Shown: piece after piece, positions 16,797-24,671 of the stretch
Numbering within the stretch: position 1 is the stretch's first letter
Layout: the number at the start of each line of letters is the position of its first letter
Origin: CAYGSN01 sp964352675
GTDB lineage: Bacteria > Pseudomonadota > Alphaproteobacteria > Micavibrionales > Micavibrionaceae
NCBI GenBank assembly: GCA_964352675.1
Contig: CAYGSN010000012.1
Span: 1-64,000, forward strand
Length of the DNA stretch: 64,000 nucleotides
Direction: 5' to 3'
Made by a program: the position numbers and the translations under genes
The notes under the pieces: generated by a model
Told to the model about the DNA's origin: nothing
What the model saw: only the letters and a program-made list of their open reading frames with translations
Databases searched by the model: none

Positions 16797-17900
16797 ATGG
16801 GATTTAATTGTGGAATTGTAGGGCTGCCGAATGTTGGCAAATCGACCTTGTTTAACGCGCTGACCGCAACGGCGGCAGCGCAGGCGGCGAATTTCCCGTT
16901 CTGCACGATTGAGCCGAATGTGGGCCGGGTGGCGCTGCCCGATGCGCGGCTGGATGCGCTGGCCAAGGCGGCGGGCTCGGCCAATGTTATCCCGACGCAG
17001 ATGGAGTTTGTGGATATTGCAGGCCTTGTGAAAGGCGCGAGCAAGGGCGAAGGGCTGGGCAATCAGTTCCTGGCCAATATTCGCCAGACCGATGCGACGA
17101 TCCATGTGCTGCGTTGTTTTGAAGATGGGGATATTGTGCATGTTGACGGCAATGTTGATCCGCTGCGCGATGCGGAAACGATTGAGACAGAGCTGCTGAT
17201 TGCCGATATGGACTCTCTGGATAAGCAAATTGCCGGGATCGAGCGCAAGGCCAAGGGCGGCGATAAGGAGATTAAGGCCGAGCATGATTTTATGCTGCAG
17301 GTGAAGACCGTGCTGGATACGGGAAAGCCTGCGCGCTCGGTTGCGCTCGACAATGAAGACAAGCGCCGTTGGATGCATAAATTTGCGCTGCTGACGGCCA
17401 AGCCAATTTTATATGTATGTAATGTGTCGGAAGGTGATGCCGCTACCGGCAATGACTGGAGCAAAAAGGTCGCCGAGATGGCCGCAGCGCAGGGCGCGCA
17501 GAGCGTGGTGATTTGTGCAGCAATTGAGTCGGAGATTGCGCAGCTCGACAGCGCGGAAGAGAAAAAGGAATTTCTAGAGACGCTGGGGCTTGAGGAATCA
17601 GGGTTGGACCGGATTATCCGCGCCGGGTATGAGCTGTTGAATTTGCAGACCTATTTCACCTGCGGCCCGAAGGAAACGCGGGCATGGACCGTGCGGATCG
17701 GCGCCAAAGCGCCGGAGGCCGCAGGCGTGATTCATACCGATTTTCAGAAGGGATTCATCAAGGCTGAGGTGATTTCCTATGACGATTATGTCGGGCTGGG
17801 CAGTGAAAACGCGGCCAAAGAGGCCGGGAAAATGCGCCAGGAGGGCAAGGAATACGTCGTCAAAGACGGGGATGTTATCCTGTTCCGGTTTAATGTTTAG
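16797..17900 (+). CDS. ychF: Redox-regulated ATPase/GTPase YchF
   Basis: Obg-related P-loop NTPase that associates with ribosomes and prefers ATP in studied members. Its 367 residues are the usual length. G1 is GLPNVGKS (residues 9-16), followed by the switch segment DIAGLVKGASKGEGLGNQFL and a C-terminal TGS domain (LQTYFTCGPKETRAW onward). It follows pth by 15 bases. It converges on the 942-residue unknown with an eight-base gap. Confidence 0.97.
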   Translation: MGFNCGIVGLPNVGKSTLFNALTATAAAQAANFPFCTIEPNVGRVALPDARLDALAKAAGSANVIPTQMEFVDIAGLVKGASKGEGLGNQFLANIRQTDATIHVLRCFEDGDIVHVDGNVDPLRDAETIETELLIADMDSLDKQIAGIERKAKGGDKEIKAEHDFMLQVKTVLDTGKPARSVALDNEDKRRWMHKFALLTAKPILYVCNVSEGDAATGNDWSKKVAEMAAAQGAQSVVICAAIESEIAQLDSAEEKKEFLETLGLEESGLDRIIRAGYELLNLQTYFTCGPKETRAWTVRIGAKAPEAAGVIHTDFQKGFIKAEVISYDDYVGLGSENAAKEAGKMRQEGKEYVVKDGDVILFRFNV

Positions 17901-17908
17901 GGCAGTTT

Positions 17909-20737
17909 TTAAGGCATCCTGATATTGTTTAGCGCGGATTGGACGGCGGTGCCGACCTCTTCCGGTGTGGGCGCATCCGGCGTTGTTTCTGGCGTATCTT
18001 CCGGTGTGCGCTCTGTGATATCGCTTCCGGCGGCGCGGATCATCATGAGCAGCGGATTTGTGACGGTCGCCGCAGCAACGGCCATTGATATTCCCGTGTT
18101 TAGAGCCGCGTGATCATGGAACAGGGCAGATAGTTTTTGCTGCAACCCGTTGGCGGTTTTGTCTGCGGTTTTATCAGGTGTGGTATCAGGTTGTATTACC
18201 AGAGCCTTGCTGAGAGCGTTTATTCCACTTTTTGCTTTTTCGTGCAGTTCGTCAACTTCTTCCGGGGCCAGAGTAAAGTCATTTTTTTCTGCCGTCGCAT
18301 TGGCTTCGAGATGGTCTTCAATGCTGCGCAGATACATCTGGCGCAGGCCCAATTCGTAATCATTGCGCAGGTTGAAATCGGACTGGCCGACCGCACCCCA
18401 CTGGAAGTAATGCGCGATGCTTTTTGATTTTCCGATCTCCATTTGCTGGTCGAACCATTCCAGCGTATCGGGGGAGATTTTATCACTGGAGGCCATCATC
18501 TCGCGCAGTTGATCATGTTTCAGCGCATCATCAACGGGAATGCCGAGTTTGTCGGCGATCTTGTCCTTGAAGTCATGCGGATTGAGGCGGGCGAAGAGGC
18601 GCAGGGCCATGTCTTCACCGGTCATTTCGACCAACTGGCCGTTGACGAAGGTGTTGATTGGCTGTTTGATATCACCCAGGAACCCGAAATCATTACCGAA
18701 CATGCGGTCCTGATAGGCGGCAATTTCACCCTGAACATAAATCTTGCCCAGAGGTGTGTCGGCATCGGCAAGATTGCCGCAATCCATATGCCATTTGCGC
18801 AGGTTTGCGGCATAAAACAGCGATGTAATCTCATCAGAAATTCCGTCCATATCCCGGCTTTTATAGGCTGCATCGAGCTCTGCCCGCGTTAAGCCTGCTG
18901 CAGAAAGCTGTTTATCCAGCTTTGTGTTAATTTGATTGAGTGACATGGAAACGGTTTCCGGTTCGCCATAACCTTCGCGCGCATATTTCATGTCTTCGAA
19001 ATGCGGCACAAATTTTGCGCTGAGGATCAGTTCGGCCACGCTGCCCGTGCCGGGGTTTTGTTCCATGGCTTGTGTTGCTTCGTTGCGGAATCTTTCCAAG
19101 AAGTATGTTGCGGCTTGGTCGCGCGTTAGAAGGACGTTATCCGCAGCATTGGCATCCAGGAACTTGGCCTGCACGGCATCATATTCGGTAAGCTGGTCAT
19201 AGGCTTCTTTGGCAAAGAATCTGAAATAAGCGCCATCGGAAATTCCCGGTGCCGGCGGCTTCTGGAATTTGTATAGCGAGTCGTGCGATACGCCGTTGGC
19301 AAAGAAATTGACGATATCGGTCAGCGCCGAGACGGAGTGGAACTCAGAAAAGTTATCCCAGTTTTGTGAGTTGGTAAGTTCGTAATATGTCGGATTGACT
19401 TCAAGGTTTTGCTGCATCTGGAGCAGGGCAACCAGGCTGATGGTGTAATCATCAGAAATATTTTTGCCGTCCATATGCGGTTTCAGGAGTTCGTCCACCT
19501 GCGTGCCGGATTTGCCTTTGAGCTGCAGGGCAAGATCATCAGCCAGTTTTTTATCCTGAGTGATTTGCAACAAATGCTGCGATATTTTCTTTTCGAGAGT
19601 AAAAACCTTGTCGGCCTTCAGGTCGTCCAGCGTTTGTTGTTCAACACGCTCCAACATTTGTTTCATGACGATATGCGCTGCCGGGTGCATCGGAGGCATG
19701 TCTAGAACGTTTCCGGACTCGCGGTTGAATTCGCCGCTATCGTCACGCGCGTATATACCGCCATCGTTACGGATTATGTAGCTTTTTCCCTGCGCATCAA
19801 TGTGCAGATCGCCGGGTTGCGAGGCCATATAATGACCGAATTGTTCTTCCATCACCTGTCGCGCCGCTTCAATGGTTTGTTCATCGAATGCTGCGCTTTG
19901 CGTGAGTCCTTGCGCCTTTTGGAATGCCACAATCCGGCGCATGATCACGGGGTCGTTGCCGATAGAATCCTGGAACATGTCAACAAGGTTGTATGTCTTG
20001 GCTGCTGTATTGTCCTGAGGAAGCTCCGGCGTATCGCTTTCTGACGGTGTCGTAGTCTTCTCAGGATCGGTTGTTTGTTGCGGCGGATTGACCGGAATGC
20101 GCGAGGCAGACATCGGATCATACATGTAATCGCGCTCGCCATCTGTGGCATCAAAGAACAGGGCGGCCGGATCAACGATGCCGAAACGATCATCAAAATT
20201 CTGCAGGGCTCTGGACTGATTGTTAAAGGTTGTTGAGTTGTGATAGAAATTGCGGAAATCCAATGCTTCTTCATAGGCTGGATCGCGCAATCCTTTTTTG
20301 ACGATCGTGCTGTTCATTTCGATATAGGATTGAATTGCGGCATGCCCACGCGCTGTCATCTCCCCGGTGTTTTCGGTTTGAGGGTTTTGAAACACATCAA
20401 AAATCTGGGCGTAGCGGTCGCGCTCCATATCGCTGCCGTTAAAATCCTGGGTGCGCTGCGCGCCTTTTTCATCAATCATGTGTAGCATGTAAGCATTGAA
20501 GGAATTCAGGGCGCTGAGGAAAACCGGATCATCCGGCGCGGTGTTGAGCGGAATGCGTTGTGAGATGTGGAGATCGTCGTTGAGTGTGCTGTTTATTCTG
20601 TCGGCATAGCGGTTTAGCGTGCGGGCGAGCGCTTTCACGATCAGCCTGTCCGGCTCCAGCGCCATGCGTTGCTGAAGGAGTCCCAGCGCACTTTGCGGTT
20701 CAGTTACCGGTTCTTGCTGTTTTGTGCCCTCGGCCAT
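17909..20737 (-). CDS. Large hypothetical protein, 942 aa
   Basis: Not recognised. It has no N-terminal signal peptide. It is mostly helical and polar, with a Pro/Thr-rich linker (residues about 217-246), and a segment at 269-296 (IVAFQKAQGLTQ, then FDEQTIEAA) that resembles peptidoglycan-binding repeats of the PG_binding_1 type. A long middle region lacks clear motifs. One hydrophobic stretch (NTGISMAVAAATVTNPLLMMI) lies near the C-terminus, followed by a TPE/TPD-rich tail. A strong AGAGGG ribosome site precedes the ATG. It lies downstream of ilvE on the same strand but 247 bases away. It could be a secreted effector or surface protein using a non-Sec route, but that is a guess. Confidence 0.85.
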   Translation of the reverse strand: MAEGTKQQEPVTEPQSALGLLQQRMALEPDRLIVKALARTLNRYADRINSTLNDDLHISQRIPLNTAPDDPVFLSALNSFNAYMLHMIDEKGAQRTQDFNGSDMERDRYAQIFDVFQNPQTENTGEMTARGHAAIQSYIEMNSTIVKKGLRDPAYEEALDFRNFYHNSTTFNNQSRALQNFDDRFGIVDPAALFFDATDGERDYMYDPMSASRIPVNPPQQTTDPEKTTTPSESDTPELPQDNTAAKTYNLVDMFQDSIGNDPVIMRRIVAFQKAQGLTQSAAFDEQTIEAARQVMEEQFGHYMASQPGDLHIDAQGKSYIIRNDGGIYARDDSGEFNRESGNVLDMPPMHPAAHIVMKQMLERVEQQTLDDLKADKVFTLEKKISQHLLQITQDKKLADDLALQLKGKSGTQVDELLKPHMDGKNISDDYTISLVALLQMQQNLEVNPTYYELTNSQNWDNFSEFHSVSALTDIVNFFANGVSHDSLYKFQKPPAPGISDGAYFRFFAKEAYDQLTEYDAVQAKFLDANAADNVLLTRDQAATYFLERFRNEATQAMEQNPGTGSVAELILSAKFVPHFEDMKYAREGYGEPETVSMSLNQINTKLDKQLSAAGLTRAELDAAYKSRDMDGISDEITSLFYAANLRKWHMDCGNLADADTPLGKIYVQGEIAAYQDRMFGNDFGFLGDIKQPINTFVNGQLVEMTGEDMALRLFARLNPHDFKDKIADKLGIPVDDALKHDQLREMMASSDKISPDTLEWFDQQMEIGKSKSIAHYFQWGAVGQSDFNLRNDYELGLRQMYLRSIEDHLEANATAEKNDFTLAPEEVDELHEKAKSGINALSKALVIQPDTTPDKTADKTANGLQQKLSALFHDHAALNTGISMAVAAATVTNPLLMMIRAAGSDITERTPEDTPETTPDAPTPEEVGTAVQSALNNIRMP

Positions 20738-20984
20738 TTACACCCTCTGTCTTGCAATTTGGAAACGAGGAGTGTGCAGAAGCAAAGGGCCTAACTGGGT
20801 CGCAGTCTTCAGACCGCACCGAAATAGAATCCTGATATGCCATGAAAACACACTCTTATCACCAAAATTACACCGTTTATTATTTACTTTTTATTTTTAA
20901 TTATGGTACATGAAAACGGTGAAGGATGTCAAATTTTTGTTTGGCAGGCAACCCGTATATATTTGATTTTAAATGAAAAACAGG
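20738..20984. other. AT-rich gap with a spaced inverted repeat
   Basis: This 247-base gap precedes the 942-residue gene. It holds the ribosome site of that gene and an AT-rich core. CACCGTTT (20871-20878) and AAACGGTG (20914-20921) form an exact 8-bp inverted repeat around 35 AT-rich bases, which could be an operator or a long-loop hairpin. No RNA gene or convincing small ORF was seen. Confidence 0.4.
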
Positions 20985-21860
20985 CTACGCACTGTTAACC
21001 AATGCGCTGTAATCATCACGCAAGCGGCGGGTGATGGGCCCGACACCGTAGTGATAGTCATCAATGCGCCCGACAGCGGTTAGTTCGGCTGCCGTGCCGG
21101 TGAGGAAAATCTCATCGAAATTGGCCAACTCATCAGGCAGAATGCGGCGCTCCTCGACTTGTATGCCGTTTCCTTTTGCGATTTCGATGACGGTCTGGCG
21201 GGTAATTCCGTTGAGGAAGCGGTCGGCAATCGGGGTGATCAAAACACCGTCCTGCACGGCGAAAAAGTTTGCTCCGGTAGATTCGGCGACATAGCCCTCA
21301 AAATCCAGCATGATTGCATCATGGAATCCGGCCTGCTGGGCCTCATGCTTGGCCATGGTGCCGAGATTGTAGAGGCTTGCAGTTTTGCTGTTGATCGGCG
21401 CGGTGTTGGGCGCCGGCTTGGCCCAGCGGGAGCTGCCCAGCGAGATACCCGTTTCGCGCAGGGCGTCGTCGAAATAGCTCCCCCATTCCCATGCAGCCAC
21501 CGCCATATGGGTTTTGGTGCCGCTGCCGTCAATGCCCATCTGCTCGCTCCCGCGCCAGGCGGCGGCGCGCATATAGGCGTTTTCAAGCCCGTTGGCTTCC
21601 ATGACTTCGCGCTTGATATCTTCGATCTGCGCAGCGGTGTAATTCATGTCCATATGGATGATTTCGGCAGAGAAGAGAAGGCGCTCGGAATGCTGGAGAG
21701 ATTTAAAAATCTTGCCGTTATAAGCACGCTCTCCCTCAAAGACCTGGGTCCCGTAATGCAGCGCATGGGTCAGGAAATGCACTTTTGCCTCCCGCCAAGG
21801 CAGCATCTTGCCGTCCATCCAGATAAATCCGTCGCGATCATCATAAGGAATTTTTGCCAT
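20985..21860 (-). CDS. ilvE: Branched-chain amino acid aminotransferase
   Basis: PLP-dependent class IV aminotransferase making valine, leucine and isoleucine. It is 291 residues with the PLP lysine at position 159 (INSKTASLYNL), the same number as in E. coli. Other class IV features are HYGTQVFEGERAY near the N-terminus, GYVAESTGANFF, and FLTGTAAELTAV near the C-terminus. It is divergent from the response-regulator gene. Together with ilvD at 53.7 kb it shows an active branched-chain pathway. Confidence 0.95.
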   Translation of the reverse strand: MAKIPYDDRDGFIWMDGKMLPWREAKVHFLTHALHYGTQVFEGERAYNGKIFKSLQHSERLLFSAEIIHMDMNYTAAQIEDIKREVMEANGLENAYMRAAAWRGSEQMGIDGSGTKTHMAVAAWEWGSYFDDALRETGISLGSSRWAKPAPNTAPINSKTASLYNLGTMAKHEAQQAGFHDAIMLDFEGYVAESTGANFFAVQDGVLITPIADRFLNGITRQTVIEIAKGNGIQVEERRILPDELANFDEIFLTGTAAELTAVGRIDDYHYGVGPITRRLRDDYSALVNSA

Positions 21861-21941
21861 GTCAGTGTATCTTTACGTTAGGGTGGTTTATCAGTACAGT
21901 TATAAGGCTATGAAAAACCTTGAGGTTTGTAAAGAAATTAG

Positions 21942-22670
21942 ATGAAAATGCCTGCAGAAAATTTACAGGAAAAGGGTCGCTCTTTTGCGGAGAGGTCTCA
22001 TATTCTGGTCGTGGATGACGATGAGCGGATTTGCACGCTGGTGAGCCGTTTTTTAAGCGAGCAGGGCTTTATTGTCATGAGCGCCGGAAATGCTGCCGAG
22101 GCCCGGGCGATGATTGAGAGCTTCGAGTTTGATGCGCTGGTGGTGGATGTAATGATGCCGGGCGAAACGGGACTGGAGCTTACCACGAGCTTGCGCCAGA
22201 GGATTAATGTTCCGGTTCTCATGCTCACGGCCTTGGGGGAGATGGAGGACAAGCTGGCGGGTTTTGAATCCGGGGCGGATGATTATCTGCCCAAACCGTT
22301 TGAGCCGCGTGAGCTTGTTATGCGATTGCAGGCAATATTGCGCCGGACGCAAAAGCCGGTTAAGACACTGGAAAACCTCAAGATCGGCAGATGGGTGTTC
22401 GATGTTGAAATGGAAGAGCTGATGGCCGGAGACGAGGTGTTGAAGCTCACCACGGCGGAAGTTGCGCTTATTCGCGCCCTGGCGGCCGATGCGGGCCAGG
22501 TGGTCAGCCGTGAGGAGCTGGCGCTTCGCTGCGGGCTGGATGCAGGTGAGCGCACGATTGATGTACAGGTTACGCGCCTGCGCCGGAAGATTGAAGAAGA
22601 CAGTAAAAATCCGCGTATTCTCCAAACGGTGCGCGGGAAGGGATATTTGCTGCGGGTGGAGACGCTATGA
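21942..22670 (+). CDS. OmpR-family response regulator
   Basis: Two-component regulator, 242 residues. The receiver domain (about 18-135) has the acidic pocket in VVDDDE, phospho-acceptor Asp69 (VVDVMMPG), Thr96 and Lys118 (LPKPF). The C-terminal winged helix (about 145-240) ends with TVRGKGYLL. It is followed after 12 bases by its likely cognate kinase. Sequence style matches the OmpR branch of alphaproteobacteria, but osmotic sensing is not established. Confidence 0.94.
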   Translation: MKMPAENLQEKGRSFAERSHILVVDDDERICTLVSRFLSEQGFIVMSAGNAAEARAMIESFEFDALVVDVMMPGETGLELTTSLRQRINVPVLMLTALGEMEDKLAGFESGADDYLPKPFEPRELVMRLQAILRRTQKPVKTLENLKIGRWVFDVEMEELMAGDEVLKLTTAEVALIRALAADAGQVVSREELALRCGLDAGERTIDVQVTRLRRKIEEDSKNPRILQTVRGKGYLLRVETL

Positions 22671-22682
22671 TGCGGGGGTACC

Positions 22683-24005
22683 ATGATTAAAAAATTCCTG
22701 CCCCGTACATTGTTCGGGCGGTCACTGCTTATTCTTGTGACTCCGATTTTATTGATTCAAGTGATTACCACAGCAGTGTTTTTTGACCGGCACTGGACCA
22801 AGATGACTTCACGCCTATCTTATGCTGTTGCCGGTGAAATCGCCATTATGGCCAAGTCAATTGAAGCAGATCCTGATTCTGAAAAGCTGAAGCGGATCGT
22901 CGAATATACACAACAACATCTGGGGTTGAAAGTCGGTTTTAAAAAAGATACGGCCTTGCCGGATAGAGCTCCTCTTCCCTCAGGAGAGCTTTGGAAGGGG
23001 GTTGTGGCCGATGTTCTGGAGCAGGAGTTGCAGAACCAGTTGGAGCAGCCTTTTGTTATCAGGTTGGACACCAATGCCAAAACCATCCAGGTTTTTGTAA
23101 AGCTTCGGAACGGTGTTCTGGATGTCGTCTTTCCGCAGAGACGGCTTTATTCATCCTCCGGATATATTTTTCTTCTCTGGATGCTGTGTATCTCTCTGCT
23201 GCTTCTGGTGGTGGCGGTGATGTTTATGCGCAACCAAATCCGGCCTATACGCAGACTGGCCGTCGCAGCAGAGCGTTTCGGGAAAGGGCGGGATGTGCCG
23301 TCCTTCCGGCCACAGGGCGCGCGTGAAGTGCGCCAGGCCGCTGAGGCATTCATTGATATGCATCGGCGTATCCGCAGGCAGGTGGAGCAGCGCACGGCCA
23401 TGCTGGCGGGGGTGTCACATGATTTGCGCACGCCGCTGACCCGGCTCAAGCTGCAACTGGAGATGCTGGGCGATAGTCCGGATGCGGCGGATATGAAGGC
23501 TGATATTGCCGATATGGAGAAGATGATTGCCGGGTATCTGGATTTTGTGCGTGGTGAAGGGGATGAGCAGCCGGCCTACACAAATCTGAATGATGTGTTG
23601 GAGCGCGTTGCAGATTCCGGGCGCCGGCAGGGATTGGATGTGGAGATGGATTTTGACGGCACGGTGCAGATGATTTTAAAACCTTTGGCCTTCGAGCGGG
23701 CGCTGAACAATATCATCAGCAATGCCCGCAAACATGCCGGAAAAATCTGGATCTCTGGCTTTGTAGAGGACGATAAGAAAGTGCAAGTTACTATCGATGA
23801 TAACGGCCCCGGCATGGATGAGGCGGAGTTTGAAGAAGTGTTCAAGCCGTTCTACCGCGTTGATAGCTCGCGCAATGCTGCGACAGGCGGGGTTGGGCTG
23901 GGTCTACCAATTGCATTGGATATTATTCAGAGCCATGGTGGAAATGTATACCTACAAAAAAGCCCGCACGGCGGGGTGCGGGCTGTTATTCGTTTACCAT
24001 TATAA
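22683..24005 (+). CDS. EnvZ-type sensor histidine kinase
   Basis: Inner-membrane kinase of 440 residues: TM1 at about 12-34, a periplasmic domain of about 125 residues, TM2 at about 160-183, HAMP (184-236), the dimerisation/phospho-acceptor helix with His246 (GVSHDLRTPLTRL), then HATPase_c with N box NNIISNARKHA, G1 DDNGPGM and G2 GVGLGLPI. It pairs with the regulator directly upstream. The last 50 bases of the coding region double, on the other strand, as the transcription terminator of the phasin gene. Confidence 0.94.
   Translation: MIKKFLPRTLFGRSLLILVTPILLIQVITTAVFFDRHWTKMTSRLSYAVAGEIAIMAKSIEADPDSEKLKRIVEYTQQHLGLKVGFKKDTALPDRAPLPSGELWKGVVADVLEQELQNQLEQPFVIRLDTNAKTIQVFVKLRNGVLDVVFPQRRLYSSSGYIFLLWMLCISLLLLVVAVMFMRNQIRPIRRLAVAAERFGKGRDVPSFRPQGAREVRQAAEAFIDMHRRIRRQVEQRTAMLAGVSHDLRTPLTRLKLQLEMLGDSPDAADMKADIADMEKMIAGYLDFVRGEGDEQPAYTNLNDVLERVADSGRRQGLDVEMDFDGTVQMILKPLAFERALNNIISNARKHAGKIWISGFVEDDKKVQVTIDDNGPGMDEAEFEEVFKPFYRVDSSRNAATGGVGLGLPIALDIIQSHGGNVYLQKSPHGGVRAVIRLPL
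23956..23984 (-). terminator. Rho-independent terminator of the phasin gene, inside kinase coding sequence
   Basis: Read on the minus strand, AGCCCGCAC, a six-base loop and GTGCGGGCT form a perfect 9-bp GC-rich stem (23961-23984), followed at once by TTTTTTG. It lies 47 bases past the phasin stop and wholly within the final codons of the opposing histidine kinase gene. On the plus strand there is no U-tract, so it works in one direction. Confidence 0.82.
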
Positions 24006-24030
24006 GAGGCGTTTTAACCTCTCGTTTTAT

Positions 24031-24480
24031 TTAGGCAGCTTTTTTCTGGGCCTTGTCCAGAGAGGACTGGATTTCGCTCATGCTGGCGCTCACGCGCTTG
24101 TTGATGATTTCCGTCGCCTGATTGTTGGATTTGCTGATGATCTCAGCCAGGTCTTTGAGGTTCTTTACCGAACGCTCATACGCTATTTTAAACAGCTCTG
24201 CATTTTTGGAAATTTTCTGTTCGGGCGAGGAATCCGTCATGATTTCCTTCGCCAGCTTTGAGTTGTCTTCTACGATTTGCGACAGAATTTCACCCTGGCG
24301 CTGTACGATGGTCTGCAGGCCCTCAATCGCGCGTTGTTGCGCTTCGGTAATGGCCTGCGCATTTTTGCGCTGCGTCTCTAGCAGGTCGCTCAGATCGAAA
24401 GGCATGTTCTGGTAGTTTTCAAACGCCTTTGAGAAATCATTTTGAGTAAAAAAATCAGCAAATGGATTCTTCTGAGTCAT
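24031..24480 (-). CDS. Phasin family protein
   Basis: Small amphipathic helical protein (149 residues) that coats polyhydroxyalkanoate granules. It shows the phasin layout: a short N-terminal FADFF segment, the block LLETQRKNAQAITEAQQRAIEGLQ, and a long helix rich in Ala, Lys, Glu ending KAQKKAA. AAGGAT precedes the ATG. It lies 15 kb from the phaR/phaC locus but shares a TGC-rich motif in its upstream region, which suggests PhaR control. Confidence 0.93.
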   Translation of the reverse strand: MTQKNPFADFFTQNDFSKAFENYQNMPFDLSDLLETQRKNAQAITEAQQRAIEGLQTIVQRQGEILSQIVEDNSKLAKEIMTDSSPEQKISKNAELFKIAYERSVKNLKDLAEIISKSNNQATEIINKRVSASMSEIQSSLDKAQKKAA

Positions 24481-24525
24481 CGGGTTTATCCTTAAATTTT
24501 TTCTATGCGGTTAACAGTGACTGCA

Positions 24526-24554
24526 GTTTTACAGCATTTTTGTGCACTGCGCAA
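24526..24554 (-). promoter_or_regulatory. Phasin promoter with overlapping TTGTGCA motif
   Basis: On the minus strand, TTGCGC (24554-24549) and TAAAAC (24531-24526) are 17 bases apart. The spacer contains TGCACAA (24546-24540), the reverse of the TTGTGCA motif also found upstream of phaR, phaC and phaA. A repressor there would block RNA polymerase directly. Confidence 0.45.
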
Positions 24555-24671
24555 TAGCTGGCGGCGGAAACGCAGAGTTTTTGCGGAAAGAAGACAAAAA
24601 AATGTATCATAAATTAGCGAGTTATTAATCTCTTTAGTGCATTTTAATGTGGGACATTGCCATGTTCATGC

